In this document: piece after piece, positions 11,583-24,159 of the stretch
Layout: each line of letters opens with the position of its first letter
Position numbering within the stretch: position 1 is the first letter of the stretch
From: Cynocephalus volans
Taxonomy: Eukaryota; Chordata; Mammalia; Dermoptera; Cynocephalidae
Assembly (NCBI RefSeq): GCF_027409185.1
Contig: NC_084478.1
Coordinates: forward strand, 81,699,624-81,763,623
Length of the DNA: 64,000 bases
Direction of reading: 5' to 3'
The notes under the pieces: generated by a model
The model's input: only the letters and a program-made list of their open reading frames with translations
What the model was told of the DNA's origin: nothing
Databases searched by the model: none
Position numbers and translations under genes: made by a program

Positions 11583-11915
11583 TGTGTGTTTGTGTGTGAA
11601 TTATATATTAATTTTTAGCTCTCACCAATAAGTGAGAACATGTGGTATTTCTCTTTCTGTGCCTGACTCGTTTCACTTAATATAATTCTCTAAAGGTCCA
11701 TCCATGTTGTTGCAAATGGCAGTATTTCATTCGTTTTTATAGCTGAGTAGTATTTCATTGTGTAGATGTACCACATTTTCCGTATCCACTCATCTGATGG
11801 TGGACATTTGGGCTGGTTACAACTCTTGGCTATTGTAATGAGTGTTGCGATGAACATTGGGGAACAGGTATACCTTTGACTTGGTGATTTCCATTCCTCT
11901 GGGTAGCACAATCCT
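11380..11915 (-). mobile_element. 5'-truncated L1 3' end, unit 2
   Basis: Same insertion as in unit 1, with a T24(GT)n tract. Confidence 0.85.
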
Positions 11916-12180
11916 GTTTTTGTAAGAGTCATTGGAAAGGCCCCAGCATCCAAAGGAGTAAGGTGGGATGGAGGTACAAGAAAATCCACGCTCAGTCAAG
12001 GAATTGCTCCATATAATTAAAGGGATGTGAAAGCTTATAAAACACCTAAAGGCTTAAAAAAAAAAAGAAAAAAGATGTGAAGCATTTTGCACATTAACCA
12101 TTTCGCACATTCAGAAACAGGGTAGGCCGTGCTTTAGTGAGGCCTCCTTCTCTTGGCTCCTAGCGCAAGAGGGACATGCA

Positions 12181-15100
12181 TCACAGATATCCAATAGACA
12201 GTGAGGTGGAGCTGTCTGGCCTGGGTCCGATAGAGCGACTGGGAGGCTGGAGTCCTCTTTCTTCAGCAGAAGCTATAGACAGAAAAGAAGAGGCCAGAGC
12301 CAGGTCACATCCATATCCCCTCCTGGCTGTCCCCTCTTTTTTTGTCCTACCCAACTGAAGATTTGTCACCTGGACTACTGCACAGACCTCTTCCTCTCTG
12401 ATTTCCTCATCACCCCTCTCGCCTTCCCCAGTCCCTCCATCACAGCCACCACGTCTCTTTCCTCAAGGCTGGGGTCTCTGAATATGCTCCTCCCTCGCTC
12501 AGAAGCGTTGCCTGGCTCCTCGTCACCCACAGCTGCTGGTCCGTGATTGGTAGACTCTCCAGCCCCATTTCCCTCTGTTCCATTAGTTCCTCCAGGGTTG
12601 CCTCTTCACTCACACACCATGCCCCATCCACCATTTTGGTCTTGGAATACCAAGCCTTCCCTCTCAGCCTTCCCAGGAGTTTATCTTCCCTCAGGGCTCC
12701 TCCAGCCCTTCCTCTCTGGGCACACCATTGAGATTTAGCCACAAAACACAGGCGGTACAGGCATCCAGGCTCCACATCTAGGCTGGAAGTTTCTTGAAGG
12801 CAGGGACCAGACCTCCTTCCAGACTAGGCCCTTATCACCTCTGTATGTCCTCCCCAGGCCACAGAAGACTTCAGGGGTCTCGATAGAGAGCCTTGGGCGG
12901 AGAGTCGGGAGACCTGGTTCTTCCACCTAACATGTGTGCTGCATGCCCTAGGGCAAGTCCCTGCCACTCTCAGGGCCTCAGTTTCCTTGTTTCTCGACTA
13001 AAGGGCGCTCAACCTCTGCACGAAGGGCACTGGACAAGGGCACAAAGTTCGATAAACTAAAGATTCACTGAGCAGTTCTCAACGACCATCTCAGGAGTTA
13101 GACTGAGGAGCTTGGGTAGCTGGCTCCAAGGAGGTTCAGTCCACCGACCCTGATTTCCCAGTTAGAACCTGCTTACCACAACAACCCCCAATTCCCAACC
13201 ATCCCCACCCCGTGTCCTCTCAAGGAGCAGGCTACCTGGTGGGTCACAGGCCTGGTGGAGGGAGATGGAGTCAGAAGGGGTCTGAAAAGAGTGTCTCAGA
13301 CTCAGCAGAGCCTCGACAGCCTCCAGCTTCCGCTGCCACTCTGAGGAGGCAGAAGCCAAAGCCTGGTCAGATGCTGTAGCGGCCTGCAAAGGAAAGGGCT
13401 TGAGAGAATGGGGGCTGGGAAACCATACCTCCTTCCAACGCGACAAGTGCCTCTGAAGCCTCCAGTTCTAGAGAGCCCGCACCCCCTCCCAACCCCCGAG
13501 GTCTTCTGTTCTTTCCATTCACTAAGTTCGGCCCCTCCCAGGGTTCTGGACCCCACTACTCTTCCAGGACCTGTGGCTGCAGTAGAAGAGAGTCAAGGGT
13601 GGCACTGGGCTGCAGGATCAGCGCTGAGCATCTAGAAACAAGGAGAGGAGAGGCCAGGGGATTAAACCCTGTGGCAGACACATAGCACCAGTCAACAGAG
13701 AGAGGGGAAGGATTCTGCAATATCTGGATGTGGGAATCCGAATGCCTGCTGAGCCACTGCCGTGGCTTGGGCAAGCCTCTTCTCCTGCTTGGCCTGTTTT
13801 CTTTTCCATACCTCTTTTTTCTATATCTTTTGTGAGACACTAATTTCTGCCAGCTTTTTTCCTCCTGGGGCAACAGCGAAGAGTATGGAAAATCACACAG
13901 GTGTCCGTGCTTTTACCTGCAAAGCACCTGCAGAGATGTGATTACTGTCCCGGTTCAGGGACTGGTTCTCGCCTCCATACTGTCCAATCCCCATGGGTCT
14001 TGACGGACAAGTTTGCCTCATCTCCAGGAAGCCTTCTCTAACGGCCTCTGGGCTTTCCCCTGGTCCTCTGTGGCCGTCGCCATCATGGCCCTACTTTTCA
14101 GCAGGACCTTCTATCCCATCTATCTGTTTCATGTGAAATAACAGCCTTCACTAGTTGAAGGCCTACTATGTGTCAGGCCTCAGGCTAGTTCTCTTGTCAA
14201 TGCTATAGGTGTAGAATATTGTCCCCAGTACACCCATAGGGAAATGGGGGGTTCAAAAACATAAACTCACTTGTCCAAAGCCTCACAAGTAGGAAATGGC
14301 AAAGCTGGGAGAGCCCTGTCTTGCCCATTAGCCTGAGATGCTGCCTTCTCCTCCTCCTTCTCCTCTTCCTCCTCCTGTCTCCCATAGCATCAAGCACAAG
14401 GGTGGGCACACAACAACACAAGACATGACCTTGCTCTACTCACCTGCTGCACAGGACAGGGGACCCGTGGGGCTGCCTAGAAAGAGAAGCCATCGGTTGC
14501 TGCTCCAAGGTCACTGGAGTGCAGGGCAGAGACAGAGGTTCTGGGGGCTGGCCGAGGAGCAGAGCCCCTTGGGAGCTCTCCTGCAGGGGCGCAGAGCACA
14601 GGTTGGAGTCAGGTACCAGGTCGGCCATGGAGAGAGGAGGTGTGGGCATGTTTGGGGATGAGGATAGGAGCCCAGAATGCCAGAGCTCTGAAGATCTTGA
14701 AGACCAGACAGTCTTATCTTTCATTTTGCAACTAGGGAAACTGAGGGCCGGGGAGGAGAAGTGATTTTTTTTCCCAAGGTCACATGGCAAGACGGTGGTA
14801 GGATTGGAGATGGAACCCACGTCTTTGGGACACAGTGGAAGGGGTCTGGGCAGTGGCTGGGTGGGAGCCTCCCCCACTGGCAACAGACTCTACTTACCTC
14901 CTCGGGGGTTGTGTGGGGGTGGGCCTCAGGCTGAGGCACAATGTCCACCTTCCCAGCTGTGAAAGACCAGGGACAGCTTTGGTGAGCCTTTCCCCCTCAG
15001 CCCCACCCCACTCTGCCCACCCCCAATCTGAAGTCTCATCTCACCATGGACCTTTTCGACTCCCCGGTCTGTCATTCCCACAAACATTTGGTAAATAATG

Positions 15101-15710
15101 TTGACGATGTTTTACACTTGGGCGAGCTAAGGTCCAGCGAGTAACTTGCCCAAGGCCACATAGCAATTCAGTGATAGAACTGGTGACAGAATTACTCCTG
15201 CTTCCTCCACCCAAACTCAGGCTCCCTCCCTGGCCAGAGATACTCACTGAGGACTCCTTTGATGACCAAATTCTTGACAGGGATGTGAGCTCTGGCAGGG
15301 GCTGCCACACTCCTTTTCAGTCTTCGAGCCAGGTGCGCTGGCTCTGCCAGCGCTGCCCTCTGCTCCTCCTTCAAGGCACTCACAGCAGGCAAGACCCGAC
15401 GGTGTTCCCTAAAGTGAGGGATTACAGGTCTAAGGTTAGTCACATTTAGAGGAGGCCTGACCCTTCTCCTTGCCAGACAGCATACTCACCAGAAGAGGGC
15501 ACAATTGTGACACTTGCAGGCCCGGAAGATGCAGAAACGCTTGTGGCCTCTGATTTGGGTAGAGATGTCACGCTTCTGGCAGTGGTCATGGCGGCCTATA
15601 GCTCTTCTGGGGACAAGTTCAGCCCCCCATGGGGCTCCGATCTCACACCCTGTGGTGCATTCCAAGTTGGAGTAGCAGCAGGGCACAGCAGGTGTTTCTT
15701 GGGGATCCAT
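12181..15710 (-). CDS. DMRTC1: DMRTC1-like DM-domain protein, copy 3
   Basis: Coding exons in transcript order: 15710–15490, 15408–15248, 14956–14898, 14580–14444, 13631–13571, 13383–13236, 12272–12181. The frame is open throughout. The single amino-acid change noticed is Ser to Tyr at residue 13, in the non-conserved N-terminal tail before the DM domain. An extra T in the intron between 14580 and 14898 shifts coordinates by one but not the transcript. This copy keeps the Pro residue that copies 2 and 5 have changed. Confidence 0.84.
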
Positions 15711-16963
15711 GGTTCTAGGGTCAGTAGTGGAGGTCAGAATGGCCACGTGATGCCCTCCCTCCAACGTACTTCCTTCGCCCTTGGAAAGTCCTATGTGAAG
15801 TGGCTCGATTCTTCTTCTCCATCCCTCTCACCACTGGAATCAGATTGCCTCCTCCCTTGTTCTCCCATGGCTTTCTCTAACCTTCACCCCAACCTCCTTA
15901 CTCACATAGCCTCCTTCCCAGGAAGCCCCACTCATACATAGCCTCCCCACCAAGAAACTCTTAGCATGGGCCGCATACACATTCAAGCCGATCGCTCTTC
16001 TCCTTGCTTGCCTTCACTCCGCCATAGATTTCATTTTCAGCATGCACATGTACTCCCGTGCCCCCTTCAACAGTTACTCCACCCTCTTCTTGCGTATCAT
16101 CGTGTATTCTGCCAAACCCAACTATTATTTCTGGCATCCACATCAACAATAGTCTTCCTAACCTCCTGCCTTCATTCACTCGCCACACAGGATTTTATGC
16201 TCCCTACACTCAACTCTATTAGTTTCACGTTTGCCCTGTGTTCAGTTTTCCCCTCACACTCCATTCTGACTTTTCTTGCACCCCACTGCAATCTTAATTA
16301 TTCCCTTGCTCCCCCTTTAAGCTGAATACCCTCTTCCACCCCATGAAACCATAATGTTCTCCTGGATCCCCAGCCCTCTTTCAATTATTGTTTTCATTCA
16401 GCCCTTCATTCATTCCCTCCATTCTTTACTCAACAGATATTTGTTGAGCCCTCTGCGAAGTGCCAGGCCTTAATCTAGCCAATCGGCAACTCCTCATCAA
16501 ACTAATTTTTCTCTTGGGCCGACGCACCCTCTCTGCTTTCATGCAAACCCATGCACTCCCTCTGCAGCCTCCCAACAATCTCCCATACTCTTCTCCACAC
16601 TTCAACGATTGTGCTTGAGCACACACCATCACCACACTCCGCCCCACCCCCCACACCCCATTCCACCCCACCGTCCTGGAGTGTACCATCTCCTCAGGAA
16701 GCCCGATCACTCACTGTCTCCCCCACCTCCGAATAAAAGGCAGGGGCATGAGCCCTGTCCCAGGGGCAGGGGCGAAGGGTTCTCCCAAAAGGGGTGTGGG
16801 GAAGTGTAGGGGCTGAGTGGGATGTCATGGCGGGTGGGGATACCCCGCTGAGGTGGAGGAGAGGGGAAGGGGCTGGGGATTCGGAGCAGGAGGGAGGGAG
16901 GAAAGAAGAGGCATGGAGAACAAGGGTGGTATTCCTGACGAAAACCTGTGTCAAAAGCCTTAC

Positions 16964-17191
16964 CTAAGCCTACAGCAGGTCGGAATCGATCAGCTGGGAC
17001 AAGAGGCCTGAGGGAAAACCCGGCTTCTGCTACATTTCCCGCCCTTCCTACAAGGCCAATGAGCTTCCAGCGCTGCCTTCCACCTCCCCCTTCACCCCTC
17101 CCACCTCTGCGGCCGGTGACAAATGAGCTTCGAGATCCACTGACGCTCACGCCCGGCAGTTCCGCCCTCTCCACATCCGTGTAGCTTCTTG
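16964..17191 (-). promoter_or_regulatory. Promoter and 5' non-coding exon of copy 3
   Basis: Donor at 16964/16963 and CCAAT at 17056–17060. The base just outside the E2F-like core is changed here (ACATTTCCCG instead of ACCTTTCCCG), and a C-to-A change breaks the nearby poly-C run at about 17094. Confidence 0.6.
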
Positions 17192-17365
17192 TGCTCTCTA
17201 TACTAGACTAGCCGGTAGCTCCTGAGGGGAAGTTCAGCTTTGTGCTTCCCAAGGCTCGTTTCTCAGACTAGTCTCCCTTTGGATGGAAAATACCTTGTGT
17301 GAATGCATTTTTAACTCATGGACTTGGTATTCTGGAATTGACCTTTTCAAAATTCAGCATGACTT

Positions 17366-17534
17366 CTTTTTTTTTTTTAAATTTTATTTTGTCGATATAC
17401 ATTGTGGCTGATTATTGTTGCCCCTCACCAAAACCTCACTCCCTCCCCCCTCCCCCCACCGATGTACCCTCTGTTTGCTTGTGACATCAACTTCAAGTAA
17501 TTGTGGTTGTTATATCTTCTCCCCCCCACCCGGT

Positions 17535-17569
<35 letters not shown>

Positions 17570-17906
17570 TGTGTGTGTGTTTGTGTGTGAATTATATATT
17601 AATTTTTAGCTCTCACCAATAAGTGAGAACATGTGGTATTTCTCTTTCTGTGCCTGACTCGTTTCACTTAATATAATTCTCTAAAGGTCCATCCATGTTG
17701 TTGCAAATGGCAGTATTTCATTCGTTTTTATAGCTGAGTAGTATTTCATTGTGTAGATGTACCACATTTTCCGTATCCACTCATCTGATGGTGGACATTT
17801 GGGCTGGTTACAACTCTTGGCTATTGTAATGAGTGTTGCGATGAACATTGGGGAACAGGTATACCTTTGACTTGGTGATTTCCATTCCTCTGGGTAGCAC
17901 AATCCT
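17366..17906 (-). mobile_element. 5'-truncated L1 3' end, unit 3
   Basis: Same insertion, with T23 and a longer GT tract. Two transversions in the 3' UTR are private to this unit (cctcact for cctccct, and gatgtac for gatgtcc). Confidence 0.85.
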
Positions 17907-18171
17907 GTTTTTGTAAGAGTCATTGGAAAGGCCCCAGCATCCAAAGGAGTAAGGTGGGATGGAGGTAGAAGAAAATCCACGCTCAGTCAAGGAATTGCTC
18001 CATATAATTAAAGGGATGTGAAAGCTTATAAAACACCTAAAGGCTTAAAAAAAAAAAGAAAAAAGATGTGAAGCATTTTGCACATTAACCATTTCGCACA
18101 TTCAGAAACAGGGTAGGCCGTGCTTTAGTGAGGCCTCCTTCTCTTGGCTCCTAGCGCAAGAGGGACATGCA

Positions 18172-21100
18172 TCACAGATATCCAATAGACAGTGAGGTGG
18201 AGCTGTCTGGCCTGGGTCCGATAGAGCGACTGGGAGGCTGGAGTCCTCTTTCTTCAGCAGAAGCTATAGACAGAAAAGAAGAGGCCAGAGCCAGGTCACA
18301 TCCATGTCCCCTCCTGGCTGTCCCCTCTTTTTTTGTCCTACCCAACTGAAGATTTGTCACCTGGACTACTGCACAGACCTCTTCCTCTCTGATTTCCTCA
18401 TCACCCCTCTCGCCTTCCCCAGTCCCTCCATCACAGCCACCACGTCTCTTTCCTCAAGGCTGGGGTCTCTGAATATGCTCCTCCCTCGCTCAGAAGCGTT
18501 GCCTGGCTCCTCGTCACCCACAGCTGCTGGTCCGTGATTGGTAGACTCTCCAGCCCCATTTCCCTCTGTTCCATTAGTTCCTCCAGGGTTGCCTCTTCAC
18601 TCACACACCATGCCCCATCCACCATTTTGGTCTTGGAATACCAAGCCTTCCCTCTCAGCCTTCCCAGGAGTTTATCTTCCCTCAGGGCTCCTCCAGCCCT
18701 TCCTCTCTGGGCACACCATTGAGATTTAGCCACAAAACACAGGCGGTACAGGCATCCAGGCTCCACATCTAGGCTGGAAGTTTCTTGAAGGCAGGGACCA
18801 GACCTCCTTCCAGACTAGGCCCTTATCACCTCTGTATGTCCTCCCCAGGCCACAGAAGACTTCAGGGGTCTCGATAGAGAGCCTTGGGCGGAGAGTCGGG
18901 AGACCTGGTTCTTCCACCTAACATGTGTGCTGCATGCCCTAGGGCAAGTCCCTGCCACTCTCAGGGCCTCAGTTTCCTTGTTTCTCGACTAAAGGGCGCT
19001 CAACCTCTGCACGAAGGGCACTGGACAAGGGCACAAAGTTCGATAAACTAAAGATTCACTGAGCAGTTCTCAACGACCATCTCAGGAGTTAGACTGAGGA
19101 GCTTGGGTAGCTGGCTCCAAGGAGGTTCAGTCCACCGACCCTGATTTCCCAGTTAGAACCTGCTTACCACAACAACCCCCAATTCCCAACCATCCCCACC
19201 CCGTGTCCTCTCAAGGAGCAGGCTACCTGGTGGGTCACAGGCCTGGTGGAGGGAGATGGAGTCAGAAGGGGTCTGAAAAGAGTGTCTCAGACTCAGCAGA
19301 GCCTCGACAGCCTCCAGCTTCCGCTGCCACTCTGAGGAGGCAGAAGCCAAAGCCTGGTCAGATGCTGTAGCGGCCTGCAAAGGAAAGGGCTTGAGAGAAT
19401 GGGGGCTGGGAAACCATACCTCCTTCCAACGCGACAAGTGCCTCTGAAGCCTCCAGTTCTAGAGAGCCCGCACCCCCTCCCAACCCCCGAGGTCTTCTGT
19501 TCTTTCCATTCACTAAGTTCGGCCCCTCCCAGGGTTCTGGACCCCACTACTCTTCCAGGACCTGTGGCTGCAGTAGAAGAGAGTCAAGGGTGGCACTGGG
19601 CTGCAGGATCAGCGCTGAGCATCTAGAAACAAGGAGAGGAGAGGCCAGGGGATTAAACCCTGTGGCAGACACATAGCACCAGTCAACAGAGAGAGGGGAA
19701 GGATTCTGCAATATCTGGATGTGGGAATCCGAATGCCTGCTGAGCCACTGCCGTGGCTTGGGCAAGCCTCTTCTCCTGCTTGGCCTGTTTTCTTTTCCAT
19801 ACCTCTTTTTTCTATATCTTTTGTGAGACACTAATTTCTGCCAGCTTTTTTCCTCCTGGGGCAACAGCGAAGAGTATGGAAAATCACACAGGTGTCCGTG
19901 CTTTTACCTGCAAAGCACCTGCAGAGATGTGATTACTGTCCCGGTTCAGGGACTGGTTCTCGCCTCCATACTGTCCAATCCCCATGGGTCTTGACGGACA
20001 AGTTTGCCTCATCTCCAGGAAGCCTTCTCTAACGGCCTCTGGGCTTTCCCCTGGTCCTCTGTGGCCGTCGCCATCATGGCCCTACTTTTCAGCAGGACCT
20101 TCTATCCCATCTATCTGTTTCATGTGAAATAACAGCCTTCACTAGTTGAAGGCCTACTATGTGTCAGGCCTCAGGCTAGTTCTCTTGTCAATGCTATAGG
20201 TGTAGAATATTGTCCCCAGTACACCCATAGGGAAATGGGGGGTTCAAAAACATAAACTCACTTGTCCAAAGCCTCACAAGTAGGAAATGGCAAAGCTGGG
20301 AGAGCCCTGTCTTGCCCATTAGCCTGAGATGCTGCCTTCTCCTCCTCCTTCTCCTCTTCCTCCTCCTGTCTCCCATAGCATCAAGCACAAGGGTGGGCAC
20401 ACAACAACACAAGACATGACCTTGCTCTACTCACCTGCTGCACAGGACAGGGGACCCGTGGGGCTGCCTAGAAAGAGAAGCCATCGGTTGCTGCTCCAAG
20501 GTCACTGGAGTGCAGGGCAGAGACAGAGGTTCTGGGGGCTGGCCGAGGAGCAGAGCCCCTTGGGAGCTCTCCTGCAGGGGCGCAGAGCACAGGTTGGAGT
20601 CAGGTACCAGGTCGGCCATGGAGAGAGGAGGTGTGGGCATGTTTGGGGATGAGGATAGGAGCCCAGAATGCCAGAGCTCTGAAGATCTTGAAGACCAGAC
20701 AGTCTTATCTTTCATTTTGCAACTAGGGAAACTGAGGGCCGGGGAGGAGAAGTGATTTTTTTCCCAAGGTCACATGGCAAGACGGTGGTAGGATTGGAGA
20801 TGGAACCCACGTCTTTGGGACACAGTGGAAGGGGTCTGGGCAGTGGCTGGGTGGGAGCCTCCCCCACTGGCAACAGACTCTACTTACCTCCTCGGGGGTT
20901 GTGTGGGGGTGGGCCTCAGGCTGAGGCACAATGTCCACCTTCCCAGCTGTGAAAGACCAGGGACAGCTTTGGTGAGCCTTTCCCCCTCAGCCCCACCCCA
21001 CTCTGCCCACCCCCAATCTGAAGTCTCATCTCACCATGGACCTTTTCGACTCCCCGGTCTGTCATTCCCACAAACATTTGGTAAATAATGTTGACGATGT

Positions 21101-21700
21101 TTTACACTTGGGCGAGCTAAGGTCCAGCGAGTAACTTGCCCAAGGCCACATAGCAATTCAGTGATAGAACTGGTGACAGAATTACTCCTGCTTCCTCCAC
21201 CCAAACTCAGGCTCCCTCCCTGGCCAGAGATACTCACTGAGGACTCCTTTGATGACCAAATTCTTGACAGGGATGTGAGCTCTGGCAGGGGCTGCCACAC
21301 TCCTTTTCAGTCTTCGAGCCAGGTGCGCTGGCTCTGCCAGCGCTGCCCTCTGCTCCTCCTTCAAGGCACTCACAGCAGGCAAGACCCGACGGTGTTCCCT
21401 AAAGTGAGGGATTACAGGTCTAAGGTTAGTCACATTTAGAGGAGGCCTGACCCTTCTCCTTGCCAGACAGCATACTCACCAGAAGAGGGCACAATTGTGA
21501 CACTTGCAGGCCCGGAAGATGCAGAAACGCTTGTGGCCTCTGATTTGGGTAGAGATGTCACGCTTCTGGCAGTGGTCATGGCGGCCTATAGCTCTTCTGG
21601 GGACAAGTTCAGCCCCCCATGGGGCTCCGATCTCACACCCTGTGGTGCATTCCAAGTTGGAGGAGCAGCAGGGCACAGCAGGTTTTTCTTGGGGATCCAT
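18172..21700 (-). CDS. DMRTC1: DMRTC1-like DM-domain protein, copy 4
   Basis: Coding exons in transcript order: 21700–21480, 21398–21238, 20946–20888, 20571–20435, 19622–19562, 19374–19227, 18263–18172. The frame is intact. The amino-acid change noticed is Thr to Lys at residue 6, before the DM domain. Exons two and five to seven, as translated, are identical to the other copies. The 5' intron carries a new GTAAGC near 22000, discussed as a possible cryptic donor. Confidence 0.84.
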
Positions 21701-22953
21701 GGTTCTAGGGTCAGTAGTGGAGGTCAGAATGGCCACGTGATGCCCTCCCTCCAACGTACTTCCTTCGCCCTTGGAAAGTCCTATGTGAAGTGGCTCGATT
21801 CTTCTTCTCCATCCCTCTCACCACTGGAATCAGATTGCCTCCTCCCTTGTTCTCCCATGGCTTTCTCTAACCTTCACCCCAACCTCCTTACTCACATAGC
21901 CTCCTTCCCAGGAAGCCCCACTCATACATAGCCTCCCCACCAAGAAACTCTTAGCATGGGCCGCATACACATTCAAGCCGATCGCTCTTCTCCTTGCTTA
22001 CCTTCACTCCGCCATAGATTTCATTTTCAGCATGCACATGTACTCCCGTGCCCCCTTCAACAGTTACTCCACCCTCTTCTTGCGTATCATCGTGTATTCT
22101 GCCAAACCCAACTATTATTTCTGGCATCCACATCAACAATAGTCTTCCTAACCTCCTGCCTTCATTCACTCGCCACACAGGATTTTATGCTCCCTACACT
22201 CAACTCTATTAGTTTCACGTTTGCCCTGTGTTCAGTTTTCCCCTCACACTCCATTCTGACTTTTCTTGCACCCCACTGCAATCTTAATTATTCCCTTGCT
22301 CCCCCTTTAAGCTGAATACCCTCTTCCACCCCATGAAACCATAATGTTCTCCTGGATCCCCAGCCCTCTTTCAATTATTGTTTTCATTCAGCCCTTCATT
22401 CATTCCCTCCATTCTTTACTCAACAGATATTTGTTGAGCCCTCTGCGAAGTGCCAGGCCTTAATCTAGCCAATCGGCAACTCCTCATCAAACTAATTTTT
22501 CTCTTGGGCCGACGCACCCTCTCTGCTTTCATGCAAACCCATGCACTCCCTCTGCAGCCTCCCAACAATCTCCCATACTCTTCTCCACACTTCAACGATT
22601 GTGCTTGAGCACACACCATCACCACACTCCGCCCCACCCCCCACACCCCATTCCACCCCACCGTCCTGGAGTGTACCATCTCCTCAGGAAGCCCGATCAC
22701 TCACTGTCTCCCCCACCTCCGAATAAAAGGCAGGGGCATGAGCCCTGTCCCAGGGGCAGGGGCGAAGGGTTCTCCCAAAAGGGGTGTGGGGAAGTGTAGG
22801 GGCTGAGTGGGATGTCATGGCGGGTGGGGATACCCCGCTGAGGTGGAGGAGAGGGGAAGGGGCTGGGGATTCGGAGCAGGAGGGAGGGAGGAAAGAAGAG
22901 GCATGGAGAACAAGGGTGGTATTCCTGACGAAAACCTGTGTCAAAAGCCTTAC

Positions 22954-23181
22954 CTAAGCCTACAGCAGGTCGGAATCGATCAGCTGGGACAAGAGGCCTG
23001 AGGGAAAACCCGGCTTCTGCTACCTTTCCCGCCCTTCCTACAAGGCCAATGAGCTTCCAGCGCTGCCTTCCACCTCCCCCTTCCCCCCTCCCACCTCTGC
23101 TGCCGGTGACAAATGAGCTTCGAGATCCACTGACGCTCACGCCCGGCAGTTCCGCCCTCTCCACATCCGTGTAGCTTCTTG
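22954..23181 (-). promoter_or_regulatory. Promoter and 5' non-coding exon of copy 4
   Basis: Donor at 22954/22953 and CCAAT at 23046–23050, with an intact E2F-like site. A G-to-T change near 23101 removes one CpG relative to copies 1–3. Confidence 0.6.
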
Positions 23182-23355
23182 TGCTCTCTATACTAGACTA
23201 GCCGGTAGCTCCTGAGGGGAAGTTCAGCTTTGTGCTTCCCAAGGCTCGTTTCTCAGACTAGTCTCCCTTTGGATGGAAAATACCTTGTGTGAATGCACTT
23301 TTAACTCATGGACTTGGTATTCTGGAATTGACCTTTTCAAAATTCAGCATGACTT

Positions 23356-23528
23356 CTTTTTTTTTTAAATTTTATTTTGTCGATATACATTGTGGCTGAT
23401 TATTGTTGCCCCTCACCAAAACCTCCCTCCCCCCTCCCTCCCCCCTCCCCCCACCGATGTCCCCTCTGTTTGCTTGTCACATCAACTTCAAGTAATTGTG
23501 GTTGTTATATCTTCTCCCCCCCACCCGG

Positions 23529-23559
<31 letters not shown>

Positions 23560-23894
23560 TGTGTGTGTTTGTGTGTGAATTATATATTAATTTTTAGCTC
23601 TCACCAATAAGTGAGAACATGTGGTATTTCTCTTTCTGTGCCTGACTCATTTCACTTAATATAATTCTCTAAAGGTCCATCCATGTTGTTGCAAATGGCA
23701 GTATTTCATTCGTTTTTATAGCTGAGTAGTATTTCATTGTGTAGATGTACCACATTTTCCGTATCCACTCATCTGATGGTGGACATTTGGGCTGGTTACA
23801 ACTCTTGGCTATTGTAATGAGTGTTGCGATGAACATTGGGGAACAGGTATACCTTTGACTTGGTGATTTCCATTCCTCTGGGTAGCACAATCCT
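23356..23894 (-). mobile_element. 5'-truncated L1 3' end, unit 4
   Basis: Same insertion, with the shortest T tract (T18) and an expanded CCT-rich run shared with unit 5. Confidence 0.85.
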
Positions 23895-24159
23895 GTTTTT
23901 GTAAGAGTCATTGGAAAGGCCCCAGCATCCAAAGGAGTAAGGTGGGATGGAGGTAGAAGAAAATCCACGCTCAGTCAAGGAATTGCTCCATATAATTAAA
24001 GGGATGTGAAAGCTTATAAAACACCTAAAGGCTTAAAAAAAAAAAGAAAAAAGATGTGAAGCATTTTGCACATTAACCATTTCGCACATTCAGAAACAGG
24101 GTAGGCCGTGCTTTAGTGAGGCCTCCTTCTCTTGGCTCCTAGCGCAAGAGGGACATGCA

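Larger units (their letters stand above)
5984..11968 (-). repeat. DMRTC1 tandem array, unit 2
   Basis: Second unit, 5985 bp, collinear with unit 1 at a constant +5985 offset throughout. Only scattered single-base differences from unit 1 were found by eye. It shares with unit 3 a T in the intronic C/T site near 6330, where units 1, 4 and 5 have C, and shares with unit 5 a coding Pro-to-Ala variant. Confidence 0.97.
11969..17959 (-). repeat. DMRTC1 tandem array, unit 3
   Basis: Third unit, 5991 bp. It has one extra T in the intronic T run near 14766–14773 and a longer (GT)n tract in the L1 tail. It shares an intronic G-to-C change near 15187 with units 4 and 5. It alone has an A in the E2F-like promoter flank near 17034. 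Confidence 0.97.
17960..23947 (-). repeat. DMRTC1 tandem array, unit 4
   Basis: Fourth unit, 5988 bp. It shares with unit 5 several changes absent from units 1–3: a G-to-A change near 22000 in intron 1, a promoter-region G-to-T near 23101, and an expanded CCT tract in the L1 3' UTR near 23425–23450. Units 4 and 5 therefore look most recently related. Confidence 0.97.
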
